The notes beneath the pieces are model-generated. The model was not told the DNA's origin, did not search any database, and was given only the letters and a program-made list of their open reading frames with translations. Of a stretch of 47,405 bases of DNA, positions 9,931 to 17,619 are shown one piece after another. The position numbers and the translations under genes are program-made. The stretch covers positions 1 through 47,405 of the forward strand of contig MEPC01000030.1 in the NCBI GenBank assembly GCA_001769655.1. Direction: 5' to 3'. The stretch's first letter is position 1. Each line of letters begins with the position of its first letter. Source of the DNA: Bacteroidetes bacterium RIFCSPLOWO2_12_FULL_37_12 (GTDB lineage Bacteria > Bacteroidota > Bacteroidia > 2-12-FULL-37-12).

Positions 9931-10386
9931 CTATTTTTTTAAGTTACTTTCATAAATGTTTATCCATTCTTTTACACTCATTTTTTTTATCAGTTCCCCA
10001 ATGAGTTTGTAGGGAATGTCGTCTAATTTTTTAAAACGAACACAACTTTTCCCAATATCCAGCTTTTGTTTACAGTGCTTTGGATATTCGCTTACGAACC
10101 AGTTATATAATTTTGGGTTTGAATAAATACCCATGTGGTAAAAATTAATTGAATTTTTTTGCGAAGCAATTCCAGCGAATGGGAGTGGTTCGCTTGGTTT
10201 GCAATGGTAACCCGCAGGATAAAGCGTATGCGGAACAACATATCCCAAACCCCCATAACTTATCGATGCTGTAAACCCTTTGGGTAGGTTTTTCACAATG
10301 ACATCGTGTAGTTTGTTAAAAGGTTCTGCTCTGTCCGCAGGAAGGTTTGTCAGAATTTCTTTTACTGTTTTTCCAGTTGCTTTCAT
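9931..10386 (-). CDS. DUF1801 (YdhG-like) domain protein
   Basis: A 151-residue protein matching the DUF1801/YdhG family by its pattern: an N-terminal TVKEILTNLPADRAEPFNKLHDVI helix, then the aromatic core ISYGGLGYVVP and IASQKNSINFYHMGIY, and the basic C-terminal KSCVRFKKLDDIPYKLIGELI, where the K-S-C-[VI]-R-F-K motif is typical. Related proteins include the Bacillus FrataxiN-like Fra iron chaperone, but this does not prove an iron role here. Cytoplasmic, with no signal peptide. It begins a short operon with the TPR gene downstream. Confidence 0.8.
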   Translation of the reverse strand: MKATGKTVKEILTNLPADRAEPFNKLHDVIVKNLPKGFTASISYGGLGYVVPHTLYPAGYHCKPSEPLPFAGIASQKNSINFYHMGIYSNPKLYNWFVSEYPKHCKQKLDIGKSCVRFKKLDDIPYKLIGELIKKMSVKEWINIYESNLKK

Positions 10387-10550
10387 GCTATTTTTTTTTT
10401 TTAGTTTAAATTATATGTAGTGGTTTGTCGCTTTTACATTGACTGCCGAAGTCAGATTGTAGTTACGAAATAATTTCTGAAAAATTTTTTTGGCTACCAT
10501 AATGTGAGTGCAATGGGAGTTCATTGATTACCCTACGAAACAACGAGGAC

Positions 10551-10793
10551 TTAGTAGTTAGTAATAGTTATTATTTGTTCATGAATTTCAATGTCATTTT
10601 GTGAGATTACGAAATACGCCGAGTTATCACCCTCGTTAGATGCTTGAATGATAATGTCATATTTTCTGTTATTATCATAGTCAATTGAATCTGAGTTGTT
10701 ACAACAGGGTACCTTTATTATCTTCGTCTGAGTTGTTATTTGTCCGAATAAAGTTAGAGGTAATAAGAAAAAATAAAATATTATATGTTTCAT
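10551..10793 (-). CDS. Small secreted protein of unknown function
   Basis: About 80 residues from ATG 10793, chosen because it places a classical signal peptide (MKHIIFYFFLLPLTLFGQ) at the N-terminus; an upstream in-frame start at 10829 would add 12 residues in front of it. The mature part is about 60 residues, with a Cys-Cys pair in VPCCNNSDSIDYD and a beta-strand-like C-terminal half. I do not recognise a family. The 164 bp between this gene and DUF1801 hold a T-rich tract but no clear signal. Short length keeps confidence moderate. Confidence 0.5.
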   Translation of the reverse strand: MKHIIFYFFLLPLTLFGQITTQTKIIKVPCCNNSDSIDYDNNRKYDIIIQASNEGDNSAYFVISQNDIEIHEQIITITNY

Positions 10794-10861
10794 GTTTAAT
10801 AGTTTACGATTTAAAATTACAGCTATCAACAGGATAAGACATGCGAATTTTTTAAAATCAA

Positions 10862-11716
10862 TTATTTTATATTTTCAATTTCTTGTTTTGAAAGTCCTGT
10901 ATATTTCATTATTTTTTCAATAGGTTCGCCATCTTTAAGCATTTGCTTACAAATTTCTATGGAATTCTCTTTGCGTATTTTGTATTCTGCTTCAAATTTT
11001 ATAGTGTCAACAATACTCGCTTCATAACTCTTATTTTCCCAATATCTTTTATACGCTCTCCGGTCTTTTTCTGAAAGTTTATCTACTTTTAATATTTCTT
11101 TTACCTCTGCTAATCCTTTTGCCTTGAATTCATCTTTTATCTCATCATTCTTTAAATAGTAAATCCATTCGTCTAAAGTACTTTTTGCAAAATCATCAAA
11201 ACGATTAACCTTAATGATGTAATATTCAGGGAAAATCTGCTCAGGAGTGTATTTGTGAAATTTGGCAATTTGTGTTTCCGATAACAATAATTTATCATGT
11301 CTGTGAATCCCCTGAAATTCGGTCTTTCCGTGGTAAACATAGTCCTCTCCCTGACCTAAGTCAAAGTAAATAATATTTACTGAATACACTTTTTTTACGT
11401 TTTGATACTTGTCTCCAAGATTAAGATATTCGCTTATTAATTTTGAGGCTCCGTACAGTATTCTGTGAAAATAGTCAAATTCATTACGTTGTTGAATTTC
11501 TATAATAATCAGTTCTTTTTTAGAATTCTCCACCAATAAATCAACCCGGTTGAATTTGTCATCTTCGGTTTCCTGATTGCTTTCACTTTCTATTATATTT
11601 ATAATAATAATATCTTCATTTAGCAATTCGCTCATGAAACCTTCCAATACCTTATAATTTGCTTTATTTCGGAGCAATCTTTTCAAAGCCCAGTCAAATC
11701 GTATAAGATTTTTCAT
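10862..11716 (-). CDS. Rpn-family PD-(D/E)XK nuclease / putative transposase (PDDEXK_2)
   Basis: A 284-residue protein of the recombination-promoting nuclease (Rpn/YhgA-like) family, PF12784 type. The N-terminal signature DWALKRLLRNKANYKVLEGFMSELL is followed by the nuclease core: Asp in FNRVDLLVENS and the E-x-Q variant of the catalytic pair in LIIIEIQQRNE, then YGASKLISEYL. The C-terminal segment (EICKQMLKDGEPIEKIMKYTGLSKQEI) is the small helix-turn-helix-like tail common to the family. Rpn proteins are endonucleases that promote RecA-independent recombination and are spread in many copies through bacterial genomes. No terminal inverted repeats were found around the gene, so it is not marked as a mobile element. 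A good promoter candidate lies just upstream. Confidence 0.88.
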   Translation of the reverse strand: MKNLIRFDWALKRLLRNKANYKVLEGFMSELLNEDIIIINIIESESNQETEDDKFNRVDLLVENSKKELIIIEIQQRNEFDYFHRILYGASKLISEYLNLGDKYQNVKKVYSVNIIYFDLGQGEDYVYHGKTEFQGIHRHDKLLLSETQIAKFHKYTPEQIFPEYYIIKVNRFDDFAKSTLDEWIYYLKNDEIKDEFKAKGLAEVKEILKVDKLSEKDRRAYKRYWENKSYEASIVDTIKFEAEYKIRKENSIEICKQMLKDGEPIEKIMKYTGLSKQEIENIK

Positions 11717-11739
11717 TTTATCTCTGATAATTTAAAGTA

Positions 11740-11770
11740 CGAAGGTATATAAATTTATTTAAATAATCAA
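11740..11770 (-). promoter_or_regulatory. Bacteroidota-type promoter for the Rpn-like gene
   Basis: On the minus strand TTG (11768-11770) is followed after 20 bp by TACCTTCG (11740-11747), a one-base variant of the Bacteroidota -7 element TAnnTTTG. Transcription would start about 20-25 bases before the ATG at 11716. Confidence 0.55.
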
Positions 11771-11799
11771 CTATGCAAATTATTAAATATTTTTACAAC

Positions 11800-12603
11800 T
11801 TAATATGTTTTATTTTTTTTAGCAGTTTCTTTTTTTCCCCAAGCTTCAAAAATTGTGTTTTTGAATAGTTCATCAAGTATTGCTGTGTCAGGTTGGTCGG
11901 TTTGTTTTATTGAATTAACGTAATGGTTGTAGAACTTAATTTTCTGTTCAAGGAAGTTGTTAAGAATTTGAATTTTCGGTTCTTCATTAAATTCTTCTCC
12001 TGCTATTTTTCGATTCAACAAGTTTTGAATTTCTCTCATTACGTCCTTGTCTGTTACCTGGCTATTGAAAAGTTTGCCAAATTCCATGGGAGCCATTGTG
12101 TTTGTCTGCATTATCCAGTCGCAAGCAAGTATTGGTCGCAGTACGTAAAAATATTTTTTCATACTCACGCTGTCCTTTTGTAAATATTTTCTGAAATTAC
12201 CTTCGGCAGTATGTAAGTAATGATGAAGGCAAGATTTTGGGTTAAAAAATTCTTTTGCCAATTCACGAAGTTTGTCCGCAGTTGAAAACTGTTGTAAGTA
12301 AACAATTGGACTTCTTAACCATTCTAAAATTGGTGGATTTGATTTTCTAAAAAGTCGTAATGCTTTTTTTAATTCCCAACCGGCAAGGTCAATGTCGTTT
12401 AGTAAAATTTCTTCTTGACTGTCTTTTTTGTCGTCAATTTTTAAATACCAGTCAAGTTTATGAATGTAAATATATCTAACGTCCCAGTCGCTGTCAGACG
12501 AAGCAAAACCCCAAGCACGACTGCCACTTTCAACTGCATATAAAATTTTAATGTCGCACTGAAGTTCAATTCGTAAAAGTTCTTTTTTTATTTCGTTTGT
12601 CAT
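11800..12603 (-). CDS. Predicted nucleotidyltransferase (RlaP/YcgL-like, DNA polymerase beta superfamily)
   Basis: A 267-residue protein. The N-terminal nucleotidyltransferase motif is clear: GSRAWGFASSDSDWDVR supplies the helix-initiating Gly-Ser and the two metal-binding Asp residues, and DIDLAGWELKKALRLF supplies the third acidic position typical of the PF10127 (RlaP) group. The rest is helical (NPPILEWLRSP, LRPILACDWIM). Family members are often found near RNA ligases and are thought to act in RNA end processing or tRNA-like end addition, but no ligase is present here, so the substrate is unknown. Cytoplasmic. Separate from its neighbours by about 80 bp on each side. Confidence 0.85.
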   Translation of the reverse strand: MTNEIKKELLRIELQCDIKILYAVESGSRAWGFASSDSDWDVRYIYIHKLDWYLKIDDKKDSQEEILLNDIDLAGWELKKALRLFRKSNPPILEWLRSPIVYLQQFSTADKLRELAKEFFNPKSCLHHYLHTAEGNFRKYLQKDSVSMKKYFYVLRPILACDWIMQTNTMAPMEFGKLFNSQVTDKDVMREIQNLLNRKIAGEEFNEEPKIQILNNFLEQKIKFYNHYVNSIKQTDQPDTAILDELFKNTIFEAWGKKETAKKNKTY

Positions 12604-12682
12604 TAGTTGTTGAGTGTTGATAACGGTTGGGACTAAAGACAGTCAATCAAAAAAACTACTTTTTAATAAGACAGGTACAGAA

Positions 12683-13225
12683 TCATTTTTTTCTTTTTAT
12701 AGTATGTTTGAATCTGAGTACGGCAAAATTCAGTTCAATAGTGGTTTCACTTTCGTTGGTTTTTAGATTATCATCCAAAATTTCGGTAATGATTTCACCG
12801 CTTTTTTTCAGTAGGGCATTTTTCTTTTGCTTATCTTTCTCGCTTGATAATTTGTGGATGTTGCTTTTCAGGTTTTCAATCCTGTCGTAGGTTTCAACAA
12901 TGTTGAGGGTGGTTTGTGTTGCATCGGGACTTTTGATAATGGTGGCGAGCATATAAAGCCCTTTTTTAGTGAATGCTTTTGGCAGTACTCGTGTTTTAGA
13001 AAATTTTGTGGTCAAAAATTTTGACCGCAAAATAACTAACTCGTCTTTTGTAATTTCGAATATATATCCCTCCGGAAATTTTTCGGGGTTATTTTTAACT
13101 GCCTGATTTATTTCTTTTGTTGACACAGCGTAGAGTTCTGCAACATCGCTGTCCAGAATGATATATTGATTTCTGATGCCAATAATCTTCTTTTCAACAT
13201 CTTCAAATTTTATAGGAAGTGCCAT
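12683..13225 (-). CDS. ORF6N domain-containing protein
   Basis: About 180 residues from ATG 13225; an upstream in-frame start at 13249 is disfavoured because it falls inside the predicted promoter. The N-terminal ORF6N domain is recognisable: IIGIRNQYIILDSDVAELYAVSTKEINQAVKNN, then FPEGYIFEIT, ILRSKF and AFTKKGLYMLATI. A coiled helical C-terminal region follows. ORF6N domains come from phage antirepressor-like genes but are common as single chromosomal genes in Bacteroidota, with no settled function. A good promoter lies immediately upstream. Confidence 0.88.
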   Translation of the reverse strand: MALPIKFEDVEKKIIGIRNQYIILDSDVAELYAVSTKEINQAVKNNPEKFPEGYIFEITKDELVILRSKFLTTKFSKTRVLPKAFTKKGLYMLATIIKSPDATQTTLNIVETYDRIENLKSNIHKLSSEKDKQKKNALLKKSGEIITEILDDNLKTNESETTIELNFAVLRFKHTIKRKK

Positions 13226-13246
13226 GGTTGTGTCGGTTTTGAAATG

Positions 13247-13278
13247 CAAAAATAATCGTATTTCAATATAAGATGCAA
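13247..13278 (-). promoter_or_regulatory. Bacteroidota-type promoter for the ORF6N gene
   Basis: Minus strand TTG (13276-13278), 21-bp spacer, TATTTTTG (13247-13254), an exact TAnnTTTG. The start codon at 13225 lies about 15 bases beyond the expected transcription start, which supports that ATG over the longer frame. Confidence 0.65.
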
Positions 13279-13345
13279 TAGATGTTCGGTAAAAACAGTG
13301 GCAAATATGAGTATTTTTGGAATAGCAAAGAAGGTGGTTATTTTT

Positions 13346-16300
13346 TTAATCTTTCGGACTTTCTTCCTTTTTCCGCAATTTCCTCCGAAAAACTCGTTTA
13401 AGTAGATGCTCCGCCCATTCATGCAACGGAAATATCATCAGCGCCAGAGCAAAATTCGCCGCAAGTTTCCATGCAGGCGCGTTCTCAACAAATGCCTCTA
13501 TATATGGGTTCATAAAAACAATGGCAGTTTCAAACAGTAGCAGAAAAGGCATAGTGGTGAAAATCTGTATCAATGAAAGTGGAAGGGTTAAGCGACTCAG
13601 CAGTAGTACGAGGGCGAGTATTCCAAAAAACCCTACTAATACAAGCGAGTAACCGATTTTATCTTCGCGTTCTTTTTCTATCCGGGCGGTTTCCGCTTCC
13701 TGTTCTTCCTTTTTCTTTCGCTCAAACTCCGCTATTGCCATTTCATGACGTGTTTCTAATTTTCCGATTTCTTTGCTTTTTTCTTCGTTGAAAAGCGTGT
13801 CTTTGGCGGTATCGTATTTTTTGTAGTGGGTGTAAGCGAGACGGTAGTTTTCTGCGGCATTTGCCCATTGCTCATTGCGGATTGCTATTTGGGCGAGGGT
13901 GTCGTAGAGGTGGGTTGTAGCGTATTCAAAATCCTTTTTTCCTAACAAATAACCAATTGTATCACATAATGCAATTGCGCTGTCAAGATACGCCTCCGCC
14001 TTTTTAAACCGCCCGGTTGTGGTGTATATCGAGCCAATGTTACCGAGCTTAATTGCAATGCCGTTATTATTCTCTAACTCTTTGTTAATTTCCAATGCCT
14101 TAAAGCAGTGTTTCAGAGCATCAGGATAGTTACCCTGATCATAGTAAACAAGACCGATGTTGCCGAGTTTAATTGCAATGCCGTTTTTATTCCTCAACTC
14201 TTTGTCAATTTCCAATGCCTCAAAGTAGTTTTTCAAAGCATTAGGATAGTTCCCTTGAAAATGGTAAACACTACCGATGTTGCCTAGGCACACTGCCATA
14301 CCTCTTTTATCCCTCAACTCTTTGTTGATTTCCAATGCCTCAAAGTAGTATTTCATGGCGTCAGGATAGTTACCCTGATCATTGTAAACAGTGCCGATAT
14401 TGCCGAGGGCTATTGCCTGATATTTTTTAATTTCTATCTCTTTTGCCATCTTCAAATACTCGAAGTGGTATTTCAGAGCTACAGGATAATTGCCCTGCTC
14501 AGAGTAAACGCTTCCGATGTTGCCGAGGGCGACAGCAATGTATTGTTTGTCGTTCTGTTTTTTTCTTATTTCCAAACATTTTTCCCAATGAAAAAGACAC
14601 AGTTCATAGTTGCCCTGTACGTAATTGGCATAGCCAATGCTATGGTGGGAATTTGCTATGCCTTTTTGCCACTCGGAGTTTTGTGCTTCTGTTAATGCTT
14701 GTTCTGCATAAAGAAGAGAAGTATCTGGTGAGGAGCGAATATATTCTTTGGCAATCGCATTGAGGGTATTCACCCTCGTAGTATCCTCCATTTCTTTTCC
14801 CAACTCCGCTTTCAGCGAATCCGTTTTATTTTGCCACGAAAGCACCAAAACACTAATTCCCACTAAAAACAAATTAAAAAACTTTGTGCCCTTTGTGCCT
14901 CCTTCGTGCTCTTTGTGTTTAAATTCGTATTCTTTGTGTTTAAAATTAAATCCCAATGTCATAGCCATCCGTTTTTCAGAAAAAAAATAAACGATAGAAA
15001 CCGTTCCGGCAAAGAGGCAACTGACCAAGGTTTTATACAGCACCTTGTTTTGGGTGAATGCCTCTATTTCTGCGTCAAAGAAGATGAGGACTGTCTCAAA
15101 AGAGAGAAATATGGTGGCAAAGAGCAGTGCCATCGCAATGTAGCGTTTGTTAATAGCAATAAATCTTTGCGCTTTTGCGCCTTTGCGTGAAACATTTATC
15201 CGCTCAGGAAACCGTGCAAGCAACCGCCTACTGTTTAGCAGTGCGAGCATAAGTATAGCGAGCACCAACACAATTCCCGTATATTGTATCATATCTCTTC
15301 TTTTCATTGCCTCCGCTTCCAGTTTCCGTCTTCCAGCTTCCAGCTTTTCTTTTTCCAATGCATCCATCTGCCACTCATGCTGTGCCTCCAACCCGCCTAT
15401 TTTTTTGCTTTTTTCTTCGTTGAAAAGGGTGTCTTTGGCGGCGCTGTATTTTTTGTAGTGGGTGTAGGCGAGGCGGTAATGGTCCGCTGCTTTTGCGGTT
15501 AGGTTTTTACTTATTGCTATTTGGGCGAGGGTGTCATAGAGTTGGCTGGTATGACTGTGATGATCTTTTTGATGACTAAGAGCGCCTAATTCTGTTGACA
15601 ACATCAATGCGCTGTCAAGATATGCCATAGCATCTTTGAATTGCCCGGTTGCGGTGTAAAGTGAGCCGATGTTACCGAGGTTTATTGCAATTCCGTTTTT
15701 ATTCCCCAACTTTTTGACCATTTCCAACGCCTCAAAGTAGTGTTTCAGGGCGTCAGGATAGTTGCCTTGCTCATGGTAAACATTGCCGATGTTGCCTATC
15801 TTGCTTGCAATTTCACTTTTATTCCCCAACTCTTTATCTATTTTCAATGCCTCAAAGTAGTGTTTCAGAGCGTCAGAATAGTTGCCATGCTCAAGATAAA
15901 CATTACCGATGTTGCCGAGATTTATTGCAATTCCTTTTTTGTCTCCCAGTTCTCTTTGAATTTTCAGTGCTTCAAAGTAGTGTTTCAGAGCGTCAGAATA
16001 GTTGTCCTGCTCAAAGTAAACACTGCCGATATTGCCGAGATGTCTTGCCATACCATTTTTATTCCCCAGATCTTTGTCCATTTTCAATGCCTCAAAGTAA
16101 TGTTTCAGGGCATCAGAATAGTTGCCCTGCCTCCTGTAAACAATGCCGATGATGCCGTAGGTTGCGGCAATGCTTTTTCGGTCGTTAAGCACTTCTCTCG
16201 TTCTTAACGCTTTGAGCCAGTAGTCAAGAGTATTTGGGTAATCGCCTTGCGTTAAATAATAATGACCAATGGCGTGTAAGGAATTGCCGATGCCTTTTTT

Positions 16301-16567
16301 CCAATCTGTCTTTTCTGCCAATTGCAATGCCTGCTGTGCGTATTCTAATGCTTTCTGTGGTTCGGAGTAAATGTATTCACCGTAGAGAGCGTTGAGGGTG
16401 TTCACCCTGTCGGTATCGTGGAGTGTCTGCGAAAGGCGTTGGGAAAGCGAATCGGTTTTGGAAGTCCCAAGCATGCCTTGAGCGAAGCCGATGGGTCCAA
16501 AATTCAAAATTCCAAGAAAAAAGAAAATGCGGGGAATAAAGTTTATGATAATTTTTTTTATATTCAT
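13346..16567 (-). CDS. Double-module TPR / coiled-coil / membrane-domain protein (locus A)
   Basis: A 1073-residue protein made of two tandem copies of one architecture. Module 1: signal peptide (IIINFIPRIFFFLGILNFG, ending GFAQ), about seven 40-residue TPRs (NIGSVY.EQGNY.DALKHYFEALK), the linker LFNEEKSKKIGGLEAQHE, a charged coiled coil, one membrane helix (near 426-448), and a membrane domain (FETVLIFFDAEIEAF ...). Module 2 starts with an internal signal-peptide-like helix (FFNLFLVGISVLVLSWQ, near 564-580), then TPRs, LFNEEKSKEIGKLETRHE, coiled coil, a membrane helix and the domain FETAIVFMNPYIEAF ... KLAANFALALMIFPLHEW. No kinase, cyclase or DNA-binding output is present. Residues 460-468 and about 541-562 are translated intergenic-type repeats. 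Probably a fusion of two tandem genes; TPRs likely periplasmic. It starts 28 bp after the RhuM gene. Function unknown. Confidence 0.85.
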   Translation of the reverse strand: MNIKKIIINFIPRIFFFLGILNFGPIGFAQGMLGTSKTDSLSQRLSQTLHDTDRVNTLNALYGEYIYSEPQKALEYAQQALQLAEKTDWKKGIGNSLHAIGHYYLTQGDYPNTLDYWLKALRTREVLNDRKSIAATYGIIGIVYRRQGNYSDALKHYFEALKMDKDLGNKNGMARHLGNIGSVYFEQDNYSDALKHYFEALKIQRELGDKKGIAINLGNIGNVYLEHGNYSDALKHYFEALKIDKELGNKSEIASKIGNIGNVYHEQGNYPDALKHYFEALEMVKKLGNKNGIAINLGNIGSLYTATGQFKDAMAYLDSALMLSTELGALSHQKDHHSHTSQLYDTLAQIAISKNLTAKAADHYRLAYTHYKKYSAAKDTLFNEEKSKKIGGLEAQHEWQMDALEKEKLEAGRRKLEAEAMKRRDMIQYTGIVLVLAILMLALLNSRRLLARFPERINVSRKGAKAQRFIAINKRYIAMALLFATIFLSFETVLIFFDAEIEAFTQNKVLYKTLVSCLFAGTVSIVYFFSEKRMAMTLGFNFKHKEYEFKHKEHEGGTKGTKFFNLFLVGISVLVLSWQNKTDSLKAELGKEMEDTTRVNTLNAIAKEYIRSSPDTSLLYAEQALTEAQNSEWQKGIANSHHSIGYANYVQGNYELCLFHWEKCLEIRKKQNDKQYIAVALGNIGSVYSEQGNYPVALKYHFEYLKMAKEIEIKKYQAIALGNIGTVYNDQGNYPDAMKYYFEALEINKELRDKRGMAVCLGNIGSVYHFQGNYPNALKNYFEALEIDKELRNKNGIAIKLGNIGLVYYDQGNYPDALKHCFKALEINKELENNNGIAIKLGNIGSIYTTTGRFKKAEAYLDSAIALCDTIGYLLGKKDFEYATTHLYDTLAQIAIRNEQWANAAENYRLAYTHYKKYDTAKDTLFNEEKSKEIGKLETRHEMAIAEFERKKKEEQEAETARIEKEREDKIGYSLVLVGFFGILALVLLLSRLTLPLSLIQIFTTMPFLLLFETAIVFMNPYIEAFVENAPAWKLAANFALALMIFPLHEWAEHLLKRVFRRKLRKKEESPKD
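14090..14570 (-). repeat. 120-bp tandem coding repeats, second TPR array
   Basis: Four consecutive TPR-coding units recur with an exact 120-bp period; the same word (AAAGTAGT and close variants, + strand) appears near 14101, 14221, 14341 and 14461. Each unit encodes a 40-residue TPR. Confidence 0.8.
14881..14944 (-). repeat. Intergenic-type CACAAAG repeat translated inside locus A
   Basis: On the coding strand the segment is a string of CACAAAG and GGCACAAAG words (also GAGCACGAAGGAGG). It is read in frame as a Lys/His/Gly-rich peptide (KHKEYEFKHKEHEGGTKGTK). The composition is unlike the surrounding TPR or membrane sequence and resembles dispersed repeats normally found between genes. It sits directly before the internal signal-peptide-like helix that opens module 2. 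Confidence 0.75.
15164..15190 (-). repeat. Intergenic-type CGCAAAGG repeat translated inside locus A
   Basis: The coding strand reads TCACGCAAAGGCGCAAAAGC and continues GCAAAGA, giving the peptide SRKGAKAQR at residues 460-468. The CGCAAAGGCGCAAAG string is a common dispersed intergenic repeat type. It lies between the first membrane helix and the membrane domain of module 1. Confidence 0.75.
15720..16200 (-). repeat. 120-bp tandem coding repeats, first TPR array
   Basis: Four units with an exact 120-bp period: the + strand word TCAAAGTAGTG or TCAAAGTAATG recurs at about 15732, 15852, 15972 and 16092. High nucleotide similarity between units suggests recent duplication or gene conversion within the TPR array. 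Confidence 0.8.
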
Positions 16568-16595
16568 TTTTTTCAGGACGAGTCATGCAGTAAAA

Positions 16596-17594
16596 TTATT
16601 TTTTCTTTTTTGGTGGGTTTAATTGTTTTATTGCCTTGTCAAAATCACTTTCAATTTCTTTGTTCATTTTCGAATGATACTTGTCATATTCTTTTTCTGC
16701 TTTTTCCAATGCCAACTGATGTGAAACTTTTCCAGCATGGTCTAAAATATTTCTTTCGTTGAGTTTTAAAAAGCCATGCAGTTTTTCAATCCAATCTTTC
16801 ATATACATGGGTATCCTGCGCTTAGCTTGTGCTGTGGCAAAAAGTAAATATTGCTCTACCAAATCATTGAGCGCTTCCAATTCGGTTTCTTTCAAATAAT
16901 TTTTCGCAATCCCTACATCTTGTTTTCGTGGCTTGCTTCCTCTCCAATTGGTTAAGCCCGTGTTTGGTTTGCTACTGTCCGCCCGTTGAGTAATTATTTC
17001 TGCCGCTGTTTTTCCTGTAATTGCCCAATGCATTTTGTTCTGAACGGTTTGAAAAAATAAAATACTTTTTTCATCTGTTGGGTCGTAATCAGTACTGGTG
17101 GAGTAGATGTCGGTTATCTTTTGATAGAAACGCCTTTCAGAAGTCCGGATGTCCTGAATACGCTTAATCAGTTCTTCAAAGTGATCGTAAGGCAAATCAG
17201 GATTTTTTAACCGTTCATCATCCAACACAAAACCTTTTACGATATACTCTTTGATATGCTGTGTAGCCCACTGCCGGAATCGGGTTGCAATGGCAGATTT
17301 AATGCGGTAGCCAACTGAAATAATTGCATCTAAATTGTAGAACTTTTGATTGCGTTCTACCGTTCGCCCGCCTTCTTTTCCAACTTGTAAGAAATCCTTA
17401 CAAGTTGCCGTTTCACTCAATTCACTCTCTTCAAAAATATTTTTGAGGTGAATAGTAATGTTTTGTGGTGTGGTTTGAAAAAGTTCCGACATCAGTTTTT
17501 GAGTAAGCCAAACGGTTTCGTTTTCTAAACGAACCTCCAATTTGGTTTCACCTGTTTCCGTGGAGTAGATTATTATTTGTGAGTTATTGTCCAT
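16596..17594 (-). CDS. rhuM: RhuM-family virulence protein
   Basis: A 332-residue protein of the RhuM family (PF13310), named from a Salmonella pathogenicity-island gene. The diagnostic N-terminal pattern is complete: IIIYSTETGETKLEVRLENETVWLTQ, LMSELFQTTPQNITIHLKNIF, the NLDAIISVGYRIKSAIATRFRQWA block and HIKEYIVKGFVLDDERLKNP. The C-terminal part carries the conserved RRIPMYMKDWIEKLHGFLKLNERNIL stretch. The first block resembles a phage-antirepressor-like DNA-binding region; biochemical function is not established. It begins 25 bp after the glycosyltransferase stop and ends 28 bp before the locus A TPR gene, so the three may form one transcript. Often found in mobile or defence-rich regions. 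Confidence 0.9.
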   Translation of the reverse strand: MDNNSQIIIYSTETGETKLEVRLENETVWLTQKLMSELFQTTPQNITIHLKNIFEESELSETATCKDFLQVGKEGGRTVERNQKFYNLDAIISVGYRIKSAIATRFRQWATQHIKEYIVKGFVLDDERLKNPDLPYDHFEELIKRIQDIRTSERRFYQKITDIYSTSTDYDPTDEKSILFFQTVQNKMHWAITGKTAAEIITQRADSSKPNTGLTNWRGSKPRKQDVGIAKNYLKETELEALNDLVEQYLLFATAQAKRRIPMYMKDWIEKLHGFLKLNERNILDHAGKVSHQLALEKAEKEYDKYHSKMNKEIESDFDKAIKQLNPPKKKK

Positions 17595-17619
17595 AGCATT
17601 TAACGAAAATAGTAAAACT

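Noticed and set aside
10862-11716. Rpn-like gene as part of an insertion sequence
   Set aside because: No terminal inverted repeats or target duplications were visible around it, and the family is commonly a stand-alone gene.
15740-16207. Long open frames opposite the first TPR array
   Set aside because: They mirror the 120-bp repeats of the real minus-strand gene and have no independent features.
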